Assembly: GCF_032854445.1 (NCBI RefSeq)
Contig: NC_088299.1
Location: 17,723,608-17,787,607, forward strand
Direction of reading: 5' to 3'
Length of the DNA stretch: 64,000 nt
DNA from: Liolophura sinensis
Taxonomy: Eukaryota; Mollusca; Polyplacophora; Chitonida; Chitonidae
The notes beneath the pieces are model-generated. The model saw only the letters and a program-made list of their open reading frames with translations. It ran no database searches and was not told where the DNA came from. Position numbers and translations under genes: made by a program. Positions 1 to 11,629 of this stretch are shown here, piece by piece. Numbering within the stretch: position 1 is the stretch's first letter; each line of letters opens with the position of its first letter.

Positions 1-1320
1 AATATAATACGATAAAGTCTGGAGACAGGGAGAAAAACACGCTCTACTGACAGGACGAAACCCACACCATTTTATTGATTCTGTTATATTGCATTACTGT
101 CTGATTATGTACTGACACGGTTTATTCCAGACGGTGTAAAATGTCATAACGTCTTCTACTCGGTCGTGTTGCACACATCAGTTGATTACCACTTCTAAAT
201 TGAATTTCATTTTGCTTTAGTCCTTTTTTTATAGTCAGTATTTACTAGAAAAGATAACCATTAAACTAAGAAGTAACACGAAAAACTAAATACACAGTTG
301 TCAAGCACAGCAATCCTTGAGATCGGCGCTGGTAATAGCAATGATAACTACCGAAAATGGAGAAAAAAAGGCGAAAAAAAGAAAAGTAATGTCTTGGGTT
401 TGAACCTGAGACTGCCAATAATCATGTATATTGGGTCTAGTACTATAGGCCCGAATGGAGATTATGTGACTTTGATCTCCTGCTCCTAGCCGAGAACAAA
501 ACGCAGAAAGATTACTCTGTTGCACTCTCGATGTCCGTTTCCATTGTATGCAGCAGTAACAAGTTTCATGCAGTCTTCAGTCCTATTTTCACTTGCCAGC
601 ATAGGCTTAATTTACACGCAGAAAGAACTGAAATTTAGAAGTTTTATTGGGACCCAGCTATTGGGACATGTGCTAAATTTGAATCAGAGACTCTGTGCGG
701 GAGTTCAAGAGAAGCAGATTCTCAACGTGTGACATAGAACGACATATTTTTGACATGCTTGATGGTATTTTGTGGAGAGGGCGAAAGTATATTTTCGTAA
801 ATATCACTCTAAGCATTGAAATCCGTTGAGCAGCAATGTAAGAAACTAAATTAATTCTGTTCCGAACACCCTTATGTGCATTAAGCACTGTATAAAGTTC
901 TAAAGAAGTCGGCCATTTTGCTGATGTCCTGTGATATGTTTTGATCCATTTACGAGATGTATATCTTTTACAGCTGAGAGTTGGACTTCACTTAAATCTT
1001 TACTGCCACTGTTTTATGAATTACACCGGGGTAATTTTTGACGAAACGCCGAAGAAACGCTAAAAAAGTAGCTGTAAATAGCTCCAGATAGTATACAGTT
1101 ATTTAGATAGTGGAAAAATGCCCTGTTCACTTAACGAATATTAAACTATCTTAAAGCAGGATCTTAAACTTTACACAAGTTTTGTTCATAAGGATAGTAC
1201 ATTGAAGCGTGTAAGGGCAGACAACTTAGTTATCGGTGCACTAACGTGGCCTTAAAAAATGTAAAAAAAATTCGCACTTTTAAGAAAAATAAACATAGAA
1301 AAAATAAGAACCATTTTGTA
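1..1320. other. Non-coding stretch, no gene seen
   Basis: Only short overlapping reading frames on both strands, none with repeat support, splice logic or a recognisable domain. Sequence is A+T-rich and I see no tandem repeat or SINE. It precedes the unit X cluster. Confidence 0.6.
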
Positions 1321-1954
1321 GTTCAGGCTGATAGACTGGGCACAAACGCCATCCAACAGTCAGCTGGGATGTAACTTGCAAGAGTTTTAATAGAATGTCG
1401 CGCGGTATTATGGATACACCAAGGCTTGCTCCCATGGCAGTGGATTACGTCTATGTTTTGTTTAGGTGTCTGTATATTAAATGTTATGCCAATACAGCAT
1501 TATGAGTAACTCTAAATCAGTGACCTACATGTACTTCGTATTGTAATTAACATCACTGCATTTTTTTTTTTACCGAATTCTACCGGATTATTGCGATGAA
1601 ATAATTCCCTAATACTTGTACATGTCAGACTGGTATAACGGCCTATCCCGACCAGACTTCCAAGATAACCACAGATAGCAGTTATACGGGAATTAAAGGT
1701 CCCTCCCCACCCCTCATGTTTTCCACGCATCACAAGCCAGGCCGAATTATTGGCTTTTTCTCTACCCTTGCTGGAGGCAGTACACAGGCTCTGTTAAACG
1801 TAAGTATAGTGTTCTGTATCCTAAGATTTATTCACATCAATCTGCTAATATACAAATTTTCACTGCTGTCAATGGCGGGTTGGATTTATTCAACTCTTTA
1901 TTCTTCATTACAGCTTCTTTGAATGGACACTTATTCCTGATTTTCAATCAGAAG

Positions 1955-2045
1955 ATGGAGGTGGTTTTCGCCTCCCTCCTCCCACCCTAATGCTGGTTGC
2001 CGTGGTATAGGTGAAATATGCTTCCATACGGTATAAAACACGAAT
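1955..2045 (+). mobile_element. Old SINE 3' fragment
   Basis: A diverged match to the SINE body: CCACCCTAATGCTGG, then a GTATAGGTGAAATAT block, then GTATAAAACACGAAT. The tRNA head is absent. It lies inside unit X copy A and is more diverged than the 2.8-kb insertion, so it is probably an older insertion. Confidence 0.5.
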
Positions 2046-2164
2046 GGAAACAGTAAATTAATATTACTGATTGGATGAATAATGTTAAATATGCGTAAAA
2101 CAAAAAGATCTAAGTCTCGGCAGGAATGAAAACACGATTAAAGAGTGTATTCAATAATATAATA

Positions 2165-2430
2165 ATCAGTAGTGATATCTGTGTTACCATCAGCAGTCTT
2201 ATCTGTGCTACCATCAGCTGTCTTAGCTGTGTTACCACCAGTAGTGATAACTGTGTTACCATCAGTACTGTTACCTGTGTTACCATCAGAAGTGTTATCT
2301 GTGTTGTCACTGTCAGCCTTATCTGTGTTAACCATCAGCTGTGATATCTGCTACCCTCAGCACTGATATCTATGTTGTCATCAGCAGTGTTATCTATTAC
2401 CACCAGCAGTGTTATCTGTGTTACCACCAT
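2165..2430. repeat. 24-bp satellite array in unit X copy A
   Basis: About eleven imperfect copies of a 24-bp word built on GTGTTACCATCAGCAGT and TTATCT. Because 24 is divisible by three, several frames stay open on both strands. The minus-strand frame gives an Asp/Asn/Thr-rich DGNTDKTA-type repeat and the plus-strand frames give hydrophobic or Cys-rich repeats. The open frames are therefore not evidence of coding. Confidence 0.85.
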
Positions 2431-2574
2431 ATCAATACCATTCCTGTAACAGTGTGGCCAACATCAGAATTTTCAGTATCAGTATAGCTCACATTTCTTC
2501 ATTGGCATGTACTCATATGTGGGCCATTATGGTGGAAAATCGAGATTACGCTAATTTTGAAATACACACAGCCT

Positions 2575-3760
2575 ACAGTCAGTCATGATGTAGACAAAAT
2601 CAGTAAATCGTTGTGTAACGAGGGTAGACACAACACTCTTTTCACCGTCAAACACCTCTGCGATCTCTGTAGGAACCTTGCTATAATAATGCACTTTAAA
2701 TAGTGTTTACTTAAGCTACTTCACTTTCTTCTCATGCAGAGAGCAGGGTGATTTGCAAGAGCTTTAATAGAATAATATTTTATATAAGTGATATTAAGTC
2801 CAGCTCATGCTGGCTTCCTCTCCGGCCGTACGTGGGAAGGTCTTGCAGCAACCTGCGGATGGTCGTGCGTGTCCCCCGAGCTCTGCCCGGTTTCCACCCA
2901 CCATAATGCTGGCCACCGTCGTATAATTCTTGAGTACGGCGTAAAACACCAATCAAATAAATAAATAAATACATAAGTGATGCAGCTAGGCCTGCTGTTA
3001 TCATAGTGGATTGCATCGATTCCTGACTAGAACATGTCTGCAAGGGCTTACTTTACCTCCATGTCATTCTTAAAACTCCCAGTCCACAGACAGCTGCTGA
3101 TTTCAGATATCAGTAGAGACAAAGAGCTGAGGGTCTTGTAAACAAAATACTGGGGTTGGAACGTTGTTAAGTCACAGTTCTGCTCATTAGTATGGTTAGA
3201 AAACAAATGTGTAATTATTAAAATCAGTTAGGTGCTACATACGTCACAAGTGGCTAACGTTTGTCTTGACAGCACTTCCAAGAGAGAAACCTAGCGGAAT
3301 TATTGGCTTTCTACCCATACTGGAGAGAAGTTCAATCTCTCTCAGACATAAATACTGTTCTTTGTCTCCCCAATGTCTACAAATATCGATCGACTTGGAT
3401 AAAAGTGGCCACTGCCCTCACTGATATGGAAATTGGTTGTACTTAATCAACACGTCATTCTTAATTTCTGAATATTTGAAGAGAAGCCGATTACTGAGAC
3501 TTGATACATGTTGTCTACCCCCGTGTCAACTAGCAAGGCACAGGGGATTGAAGCACGAGTGAGTGTCATTCCGCAGTGTAACCAGTGGTATTGTTGTTAC
3601 CATCAGAAACGTTGCCATCAACAGTGTTACCAACAGCCGTATTTTGTTTAGAATTATAGATATTAGAGAATCACAGGAGTGTTAATTTCGCCAGTGATAT
3701 CATCAGCAGTGTTTTCCTATGCAGTAGTTCCTTCAGCTGTGTGAAACGAGAGCTCACATT
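2575..3760 (+). repeat. Unit X, copy B, with short satellite tail
   Basis: One of the most complete copies. In order it holds: a 'TGTAGACAAAATCAGTAAAT' block; GGAACCTTGCTATAATAATG; a TTGCAAGAGCTTTAATAGAAT block; CATCGATTCCTGACT near 3015; CAGCTGCTGATTTCAGATAT near 3095; GGAATTATTGGCTTTCTACC near 3297; and a short 24-bp satellite stretch at about 3590-3640. The tail at 3650-3840 (AGCAGTGTTTTCCT, GAAACGAGAGCTCACA) matches the tail of copy G, so B+C and G+H look like one duplicated block. A SINE interrupts it at 2793-2972. Confidence 0.65.
2793..2972 (+). mobile_element. 5'-truncated tRNA-derived SINE with target-site duplication
   Basis: Body and tail of the SINE, starting at AAGTCCAGCTCATGCTGG and ending CACCAATCAAATAAATAAAT. 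The tRNA-like head is missing. A perfect 9-bp direct repeat ATAAGTGAT flanks it (2784-2792 and 2973-2981). The other X copies carry an uninterrupted ATAAGTGATACAGCTAAG-like sequence here, which gives the empty site and shows that insertion followed duplication. Confidence 0.9.
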
Positions 3761-3839
3761 TCATCACTAAAAGCTACACGCAGACATTGGTAAAGGGTAT
3801 ATATGTCACTCGCTTATAAAGCTTCACCAAGTATTTCCC

Positions 3840-4770
3840 ACACTATTGCCTTTCAGTCACTGAGGCACGCATAGTCATCACCATAGTCAAGGGATTTCTA
3901 AACTTGAACATTGACGTAGTACTTTCTGCAAGGATTTTCACGCCGTATATACGACATATACGTATTTATCAAATAAACCGCTGCAACAGGTTCCACTGAA
4001 TGAAGGATTAACTTAAGGTGCGTTAAGAAACAGCTGCTCACCTTGACCGATAAGAATATTCCAGACTGTTGCCAGACTGGCTGAAAGCAAACGCAGTCCG
4101 ACATTCAGTCATGGTCATAATGAGAAAAAACACACTTTTTAGCGTTTTAAAGATCCTGGATGCCTCTTTGAATCTTGCTATAATAATGGACTTTAAACGG
4201 CAGAACAGATGTTTACTACTGTATATTTCGCGCAAGGCAGCACAGGCAAATCGACGTGCGTTGGAGAGATTATTTTACAAAACGTCTTAAAATCAATGTT
4301 TTTTTTTCAGAATTTGGAGATAAGAATGCGTTATATAAGTGATACAGCTAAGCCTACTGTGATAACAGTCAACACATCGATTCCTGAGCTGAACATATAT
4401 GAAGGATTTATTTCGCATGGTGGCGCTAAGAGCCATTTAATTCCTAAGACTCAAAGCCCACACACAGCTGCTGATTTCAGATCTCAGCTGAGACTAAGTT
4501 TGGAGAGGAAGATGAGGGGTTTGGGGGTTCGGGGTGAGTCGTGTAAACAAAATGCTGAGCTTGGTCCATTCATCAGTCTAAGTGCTGCTCATCAATATGA
4601 TGAGAAAACAAATACATAGTTATTAAAATTAATTAGTTGCCACACACGTGGCAAACTGGTAACTTTGTGCAGCCAGAACTTCCATCAGAAGGCTTCTCCG
4701 GAGGTGAAAGCGTTGGGGGAATTATTGGCTTTTTCACATCCCATATTGGAGACAGTAACAATAGTGGTTT
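3840..4770 (+). repeat. Unit X, copy C (no satellite array)
   Basis: The copy aligns from TTTCAGTCACTGAGGCACGC through CTTGCTATAATAATGGACTT, CATCGATTCCTGAGC, CAGCTGCTGATTTCAGATCT and GGGGAATTATTGGCTTTTTC. A 136-codon open frame at 4209-4619 runs along it. It carries a chance AQGSTGKST string and is not conserved in the other copies. Module 2 follows directly. Confidence 0.6.
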
Positions 4771-5420
4771 ATTCTAACAGTTCACATAGGCGTTTGAAAA
4801 ACAGCAACCCAAATAAAATCCTTTTATCACATTGACTTAGGCAGACTTACGTACAAAAAGCCTGACAAAAAATCTTTCATTTTAATGGAAGAAAATTACA
4901 CCCATCTCAGGAGCAAGACATTTACCCATTTGCGCCGGAAAATCTGTATTACATTTCATTTTACTGATGTGACCTGGTATCTTGTCTGCTCTGTATTCCC
5001 CAGACTCCAAAAGCCCGGCATAAACCTGTCAGAACCTTTAGCTGTGTCCTGTCATAATACAGATTTACAGATAGTCTGCACGGACATAGCCTGCCTGTGT
5101 GAGGATGTATATCCAGGTCTTAGGGGAGGATGTCATGGTGTGTTATACCTTAGAAAGCATGTCTGCTCTCACTGATGTGTCCGTTATGTTAGCCATACAT
5201 TGCTCTAAAACAAGAAAACTTCAAAGCTGGTGCAGAATCTGAGTTCATGGTTTTCTGCCAAGAGACATGTTTCACATAGATCGTGGTGCATGGTTCTGGG
5301 AAATACTGGACTCCACCAGTTAATGAGATAGATTTTGATGACATTACCATGAAATAACCTCCACATACACGACAGACTGGTATAACGACAGAAACCACAC
5401 ACTGCACTTACACGGCAATG
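4770..5420. repeat. Module 2, copy 1
   Basis: It shares ordered blocks with 17945-18985, among them GCAGACTTACGTACAAAAA, CCGGAAAATC, the AACCTGTCAGAACCTTTAGCTG-type block, TAATACAGATTTACAG and CTAAAACAAGAAAACTTCAA. Copy 3 (12600-13265) shares the CAGAACCTTCAG block onward. Minus-strand frames of 65-72 codons occur but do not keep frame between copies. Confidence 0.6.
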
Positions 5421-5740
5421 AGAGGTTTCTTCACCTCCTCCACAAGAGACTGGTCTGAATTATTGCCTTTTTATCTACCCATACTGTAGATAACAGACGA
5501 TCTGTAAAACGTAAATACCTATCTCCCAGACTTATATACATACATCCATCGGTTGGGATAAAAATGATCACGATTTTCATTGATGGATTGCACTTCATTG
5601 GCGCTTTCTTTTTCGAATTTTCCTCGGCCAAGAGAAACGAGAGTGGCAGATCAGACTTACCCTTACCAGTGATACACGTACCATCAGCGGTGATGCACAT
5701 ACCCTTACCTGTGATGCACTTACCATCAGGAACGGCTGTT
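5420..5740 (+). repeat. Partial unit X with satellite-like tail
   Basis: It begins CACAAGAGACTGGTCTGAATTATTG, a degraded form of the GGAATTATTGGC block, followed by CTACCCATACTG and a CATACATCCATCGGTTGGGATAAAA block. It ends at about 5660-5735 in short repeats based on TTACCAGTGATACACGTACC and GATGCACATACC, related to the 24-bp satellite. Confidence 0.45.
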
Positions 5741-5939
5741 GCCAAACTCAGAAGTTTGAACAGTATTAAATGCATTTGCTTATTAACATATGTTTTATAT
5801 TTCAGTGTTGGTATGCCGCTTTTCATATCAGTAAAGTTTTGTCATAGGTGTACACGAGAGATGACACATAATCAACTTCCACGACAACCCTGATCTCATG
5901 AGCCATACAGCAAATTTCTTCTGGATGATCTCCTGCTTA

Positions 5940-6215
5940 TTTGCGGAAATGAGTCTTAGTTGTCAAACCTATACCTATCTCACTCCTCACCAGTCATACT
6001 ATGTCTGCATGTAAAATGGACAAGGTCTATCCAGCCTTGATCTTACTGACGTGTCCTTCTATCTAGTCAGTATCAAGCTTGATAATACAAAATTGTTTTC
6101 TGGATACATGGAAAAGAAGGCCTGTGCGAGGATATATACAGTGTATGTGTTCAGCATCTTAGGGTCAGGTACGCTTCACTGAGCTTGACACACAGGTGAT
6201 AGTCGTACTCATGAC
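5940..6215. repeat. Partial module 2
   Basis: Contains CTTACTGACGTGTCC, ATGTCTGCATGTAAAATGGACAAGG and a GTGCGAGGATATATACAG block that recur in the module 2 copies at 5.1, 10.3 and 18.2 kb. It sits between a partial X and copy D, keeping the X-module 2 alternation. Confidence 0.4.
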
Positions 6216-6224
6216 TTTTCAGCT

Positions 6225-7520
6225 TAATCGCTGGCGGGTAGGTGTACACGTATGGGTTGAGAAAATCGGAATACAGGAGTCAATCACCGGCCTTCGTCAA
6301 TTCCCTGATCGCACCGGGAATCCAAGATACTCATTACTATGATGATGAGAAGAGTATTGTATACTGAAAGCAGGATCAATTCAAGGTGCATTGAGAACAA
6401 AGCCGCTAATATTAACTGATGGGAAAGTCCCTTTCTGGTGACTGACTGCATAAAAAGTATCATCCAAGAGATCATCTCATAATGCAGATCAAATCAGTAC
6501 AGCCTTGTGAGATGAAGTCAGATGTGATTTTCATTGTCAAAACACCTTGGATGTCATAATAGTGGGAGTTAAACGGCAATAGAGACGTCACATTTTTCCA
6601 CTGCTAAAATCAGTGAACCTGAACATATATACGTAAGTGTTTATTTCACATGGGTAACGCTAAGGGCTATGCCATTCTTAAGCTTCATACTCCATACACA
6701 TCTGCTGATTTACAATATCATCAGAGAGCAAGATTTGGGGATCAAGTAAGCAGAATGATGGAGCTATCAATCAAACTGCTGGTCAACAGTATCATCAGAA
6801 ACAAATGTGTAATCAGTTAGTTGTTACATATGTCACAACTGGGTAAGGTTTGTGTAGATAGCATTGCCAAGATTACAACTGACAAGAGTTACACAAGAAG
6901 AGAATGGTCCACAGAGAGAGAAGCTGAGAGGAATTGTTGGCTCTCTACCCACATTGGAATTTAGATGCTCTGTCAGATATAAATACTGTTCTTTGTCTCC
7001 CAGACGTCTACACACATCGATCGCCATGGATGAAAGGATCCAATGACCAGTTGTATTTAACCAACACTTTTTTAATCTGAGTCTTTGACAAGACGCTGAT
7101 TACTTAGAATTGATACATGCTGTCCGCTGTCCGTCAAGTAACAAGACCTACCCTGCAATTTAGGACACGCTGGAGTGAAAGGAGTGAGGCGATAGAGAGT
7201 GTACTGTTGTGTAATTGTCAGATTTGTCATCTGTGTTACCATCAACAGATTTATCTGTGTTACCATCAGCAGAGTTGTCTGTGTTACCATCAGCAGCGTA
7301 ATCTGTTACCATCAGCTGTGTGATATGTATTACCATCATCAGTGTCATCTGTGTTACCATCAGCAGTGTCATCTGTGTTACTATGACAGTATCATCTGTG
7401 TTACCATCAGCAGTGTCATCTGTGTTACCATCAGCAGTTTTACCAGTGGCAGTGTAAGCTGTGTTATTATTTGCAATGTGTTTCCATTGACAGGGTTATT
7501 CGCATTACCATCGGTAGCAA
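6225..7520 (+). repeat. Unit X, copy D
   Basis: It opens with GAGTCAATCACCGGCC near 6278, as does copy F near 10770. It contains the AAACGGCAATAGAGACGTC, CATCTGCTGATTTACAATATCA and GAATTGTTGGCTCTCTACCC blocks and ACACATCGATCGCCATGGAT. It ends in the 24-bp satellite array at 7216-7450. No SINE interrupts it. Confidence 0.65.
7216..7450. repeat. 24-bp satellite array in unit X copy D
   Basis: Nine or so imperfect units of the same word as at 2.2 kb (TGTGTTACCATCAGCAG). Some units are shortened, for example ATCTGTTACCATCAGCTG, so the array is not purely 24-bp. Minus-strand translation again gives DGNTDK-type repeats. Confidence 0.85.
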
Positions 7521-7559
7521 TGCGAACTGAAGTGTTGCCTCAGCATTCTATATTGGAGA

Positions 7560-8520
7560 ATCCACTGTTCTTATTTGTTTGTCCTTCTTAAACGTTTTGT
7601 AGTAATGTAACAATTATCAATTCTCTGTTAACAATGCCAATGACCCACAACACACCATTTGGGCACAAATAATGTACTTCCTAAAACCATAGCTCATAAG
7701 ATGGCTTATAGATACTGTAAAAATGACTAGGTGCCAAGATAAAGCCACATTTTTATATGATCACTATTATTAATTGGTTTTATTAAAATAACACAGAATA
7801 TGTATTATGAAATCCATGTTTTTTGGTTACGTTCTTATTTCCTGTTCTTGTATTCTTCAGTGTGTAAAGTATGATTCAATAACTATTGTCCAGTTGTTTA
7901 TGTGTTTCGAATGTAAATGTTCAAAATTGTGTACAGATGAAAACTGTACCAAAATGTAGAAATTTGCCGAGCAAATTCTTCCAGTTACAGGAATATATTA
8001 TATGGCATACGTCATAGCATGTACACATTTTGCCTTGACTTAACCTTTACATTTCTCCGAATATTGTTCTATTAAAAGTGTATCATTAATTAAACGGAAC
8101 ATGCGGTGAAAGGTGACATTACCTGTGGGAAGCCTGATTGTAACCTGGGTGACAGAGAGAACGGTAACCCTTAGAGGCTAGTACCCAAGGGGATGACACA
8201 CCCGAACCTGTCTGAGACACACCAAGATAGACACTCCAGTGAGGGAACGCGACAACCCAGAGATTGTGTCATTGTCAACACAAAAATCGTTTGAAAGGGC
8301 ACGCGTTCTGAGGAAAGTCATTCTGTTCTTCGACTGATTGGAAACCCTGTGTTGTTTAGATAAGTGACGCAGACATGGTTCAATAGACTATTGTGTGTTA
8401 ATTGTGCACGGAGTGTAATTATTGCTCTTATTATCATGCAACCGTTTACCTCCATGTATCAGTGTCTATTGTATTTCTGTAACCTTAAATGATGAGTGAT
8501 TTTATATTACAATAAGATTC
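7560..8520. other. Unique A+T-rich interval
   Basis: No gene seen. A small direct duplication is present: the GATTGGAAACCCTGTGTTGTTTAG word at 8336-8359 recurs in variant form at 8531-8554. Nothing else stands out. Confidence 0.5.
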
Positions 8521-8534
8521 TGTTGCCCGGTTGA

Positions 8535-10160
8535 TTGGAAGCCGTGTGTTGTTTAGTATTTCCAGACCATGATAAAAATCGACTAGGAATTTTAGAAAAA
8601 GACCTAACAAGCAACATAACAAATCAAACAATTAAGCAGCATAAGCAAATGCCCGATAAAGGGAGAGAGAACATCATTTTCACTGTCAAAACATTTTGGC
8701 TGCCTGATGGAAACTTGCTAAAATCATGTATTTCAAACGGCAGTACAGACGTTTACAAGCGTTTATCGCGCAAATCAGCACTGGGAAATGATGTTCTTTG
8801 GCGTTTGTTTTACAAAGTTTCTTAACATTTTTCCCAGGCAATTCCCAAAGTGATTTTCTAGAGATTTAATAGAATATTGTGTTATATTAGGGATAGAGCT
8901 AAACCTGCAGACGTAATAGTGGACAACATCAAATCCTAACTTGAATATGTATGCAAGGACTTATCTCACATGGGTGATGCGAAAGGTCCCTGCTATTATT
9001 AAATGTCCCAGCCCAGGGTTAGCTGCTGATTTCAGATATGAGCTGACACTAATAGTTGTAAACAAAATGTTGGAGTTGGTCCATTTATCAATCAAAGTGT
9101 TGCTCATCAACATGAGTAGAAAACAAATGTGTAACTACTAGCATCAGTTGGTTGCCATATACGTCACAATAAAGTAACCTTTGTGGCAACAGCACTGCCA
9201 AGATTTCCACCGACATGAATTACACGGGAACAGAATATCCCATTCAGAGAGAGTAGTGGAACCATTGGCCTTCTACCCATATTGCAGAAAAGTTCGATCT
9301 CTGTTAAGGGGTAAGTACTATTCTTTGACTCGTCTACACACATCGATCAACGTGGATAAAAGGATCCACCGCTCGCAATGCCCGGTTGTATTTAATCAAC
9401 GCGTCATTCTTAATTACTGAATCTTCAAGTCACAAGGAAGTGAAGCCAGGGTGAGTGGGTGAGTGTACCCGGTAGTGTAACCATCAGCAGTACAATCTGT
9501 TGATTCCTATCTGTGTTATCACCAGCACTCTTATTTGTGTTATCATCAGCACTCTTATCTGTCTTATCAGTAACACAGTTATCTGTGTTATCATCAGTTG
9601 TCTAACTTGTGTTATCATCAGCACTCTTATCTGTATTATCACCAGCACTCTTATTTGTGTTATCATCAGCACTCTTGTCTGTCTTATCATTAACAGAGTT
9701 ATCTGTGTTATCACCAGTTGTCTAATTTGTGTTATCATCAGTAGTCTTATCTGTGTTATCATCAGCAGTCTTATCTGTTATCATCAGCAGTCTTATCTGT
9801 GTTATCATCAGTACTCTTATCTATGCTGTCATCAGAAGCCTTATTTGTGCTATCATCAGCAGCCTTACTTGTGTTATCATCAGCAGCCTTACTCGTGTTA
9901 TCATCAGCAGTCTTATCTGTGTTATCATCAGTAGTCTTATCTGTGCTGTCATCAGCAGCCTTACCTGTGTTATCATCAGCAGCCTTACTTGTGTTATCAT
10001 CAGCAGCCTTACTTGTGTTATCATCAGCAGTCTTATCTGTGTTTTCATCAGTAGTCTTATCTGTGTTATCATCAGCAGTCTTGTCTGTGTTATCATCAAC
10101 AAACTTATCTGTATTGTCATCAGCAGTATTATCCGTGTTATCAGTATTTTCCTCCGTCTT
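8535..10160 (+). repeat. Unit X, copy E, with the largest 24-bp array
   Basis: A 96-codon frame at 8535-8825 overlaps the left part. The copy has AACGGCAGTACAGACGTTTA, AATTCCCAAAGTGATTTTC, AGCTGCTGATTTCAGATATG and ACACATCGATCAACGTGGAT, then the satellite array. The reading frame with the GIIG-like motif reads SGTIGLLPILQK near 9260 and stops soon after. Confidence 0.65.
9478..10160. repeat. Large 24-bp satellite array with 120-bp higher-order period
   Basis: About 28 units of a 24-bp word (GTGTTATCATCAGCAGTC plus TTATCT). Distinct variants recur every 120 bp (five units): the blocks starting at 9531 and 9651 correspond, and so do those at 9901 and 10021. This is the most homogeneous of the unit X arrays, so it probably expanded most recently. 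Several frames on both strands are open only because the period is a multiple of three. Confidence 0.9.
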
Positions 10161-10313
10161 AAGAAACAAGACAAACACAACAGTGTGATTCTTACCAGTT
10201 AAACAATCATCAATGCTTCCCTTTGATGTCGTCGTCGTCACTAATTTTTCCTGGAGGTCTTCCTTTGACAACCATGTCTGTAATGCAAAGGAACAAGGTA
10301 TGAGGTCTACCAC
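9771..10313 (-). other. 180-codon ORF through the 24-bp array, doubtful
   Basis: The ORF has about 58 N-terminal residues of non-repeat sequence (including TWLSKEDLQEKLVTTTTSKG), then repeats of the form TADDNTDK or AADDNTSK. The product would be acidic and rich in Asp, Asn and Thr. Near 10200 the minus strand reads ACTG|GTAAGAATC, a good 5' splice site, and a TTGTCTTGTTTCTTAAG acceptor-like tract lies about 38 nt on, too close for a normal intron. Overlapping plus-strand frames of 129-157 codons are equally open. There is no homology that I can name. Coding status is unproven and the open frame is most simply explained by the period. Confidence 0.15.
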
Positions 10314-10620
10314 CTGTAGACCTTACTCACGACTCCTCGTATCTCCTTGCATGGAAAAAGACTTTGTCTATGCAAGGATATATATAAGATCAGGAGGTCA
10401 AGGTGTGCTACACTCTCCAATAGCGCAAGACAAGAAAACTTCAAACTTTGCTGAGAAACTAAATCTATGGCTTTCTGTCAAGAGTCGTGTTCTATACACT
10501 CTATTCTACATGGGTACATGCATACACCAGAGGCTTGTCTCGGCAACACTTCAGTTTGCATTTGTTCGCATTTTAATCAGCATAAATAATCAAACATGTG
10601 TTGTGGTAGTTCATTGTTAT
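10210..10620. repeat. Partial module 2
   Basis: The blocks CATGTCTGTAATGCAAAGGA, GCAAGGATATATATAAG and CAAGACAAGAAAACTTCAAA match module 2 at 5.2 and 18.2-18.6 kb. A 143-codon plus-strand frame (10213-10644) crosses it but is not kept in the other copies. Confidence 0.45.
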
Positions 10621-10724
10621 ACAATTGATACATGTGGATTGTGACTTTCCGTGAGAAGTCTGTTGTTTCTCAGACTTATTAATTATTTATATGGCTATTT
10701 AGTGGATGCTAGTCTTTTGTGTTG

Positions 10725-11600
10725 CCACCGCCGGTTGGATGTACGTCTATGGATGGCGAGAATCGGAGTATCAAGAGTCAATCACCGGCCCTCGCCAGAT
10801 ACCTGATCGCACCAGGGAACTATGGTAATCATTAGACTGTCTCTGAGAGAAGCAGGTTCCACTGGCTATAGGATTAATTTAAGGTGCATACGGAAAAGCT
10901 TCTCATCTTGAGCGATGAAAATGAGTGATGCCTGACTGACTGGCACCAAACGCCATCCAACAGTCAATCATAGTGTAGAACAAATCGATACATCTTTATC
11001 TAATGCAGGGCGACACAACACCCCTTTTCATCGTCAAAATCATCTAGCATGTCGGTTGGAAACTTGCTGTAATAATGGATTTTAAACGGCAATACAGACA
11101 TTTAAAAAAAGTTGTTTTTTTCACAAAGCAGCACCGGAGAATCGATGCGCTGTAGCGGTATTGTTTTACAAAACTACTTAACATTCCTTTCCAGGCAATT
11201 CCCAAAGTGATTTTCCAGAGCTTTAACAGAATATTGTTCCATATAAAGGATACCTCTGAGCCTGCTGCTGTAATGTTGGATTACATCGATTCTCCACTTG
11301 AATACATTTGGAGGATTACTTCACAGGCGCGACGCTAAAGGCCATTCCATTCTTAAGGCTCCCAGTCCTTACACATCTGCTGAGTTAAGATATCGACTGA
11401 GGCTAAGAATTGAGGGTCGTGTACACAAAATGCTAAGGTTGGTCTTTTCATCAATCAAAGTTTTGCTAAAACAATATGTCGGCATAGACGTCACATCAGC
11501 CTTTTGCCAATAGCGCTTCCACCAGAAGGCTCTCCCTCAGGGAGAAACCCAGGAGGAATTATGGGCCCTTTCTCTTCTGGGACACACAGTACAGATGTTC
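10725..11600 (+). repeat. Unit X, copy F
   Basis: It opens with CGAGAATCGGAGTATCAAGA and AGTCAATCACCGGCCCTCGC. It contains GCCATCCAACAGTCAATCA, CAATTCCCAAAGTGATTTTC, CATCTGCTGAGTTAAGATAT and CCCAGGAGGAATTATGGGCC. The GRNPGGIMG peptide frame is closest to copy H. The 24-bp array is absent and a different tandem array starts where it would be. Confidence 0.65.
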
Positions 11601-11629
11601 TATACATGTTGCCCACTGACTTATCTGTG

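Larger units (their letters stand above)
1320..2430 (+). repeat. Unit X, copy A (diverged)
   Basis: The copy begins with a block near 1321-1400 (words ACAAACGCCATCCAACAGTC and TTTTAATAGAAT) shared with copies B, F and others. It continues with the CCGAATTATTGGCTTTTTCT block near 1740 and ends in a 24-bp satellite array. The order matches copies B, D, E and G. The region between 1400 and 1700 does not align by eye. Orientation + is defined by the block order. Confidence 0.5.

Noticed and set aside
4209-4619. 136-codon frame with AQGSTGKST, matching a Walker A pattern
   Set aside because: The string lies in unit X. The equivalent stretch in the other copies (8.7, 11.1 and 16.9 kb) does not keep the motif or the frame, and there is no following Walker B or NTPase fold, so I take it as chance.
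2165-10160. CRISPR array interpretation of the 24-bp repeats
   Set aside because: Units are contiguous without unique spacers, degenerate, and in eukaryotic repeat context with no cas genes.
9500-10202. Plus-strand hydrophobic frames (144, 157 and 129 codons) suggesting a membrane repeat protein
   Set aside because: They are frames of the 24-bp satellite. All are equally open and have no flanking gene signals.
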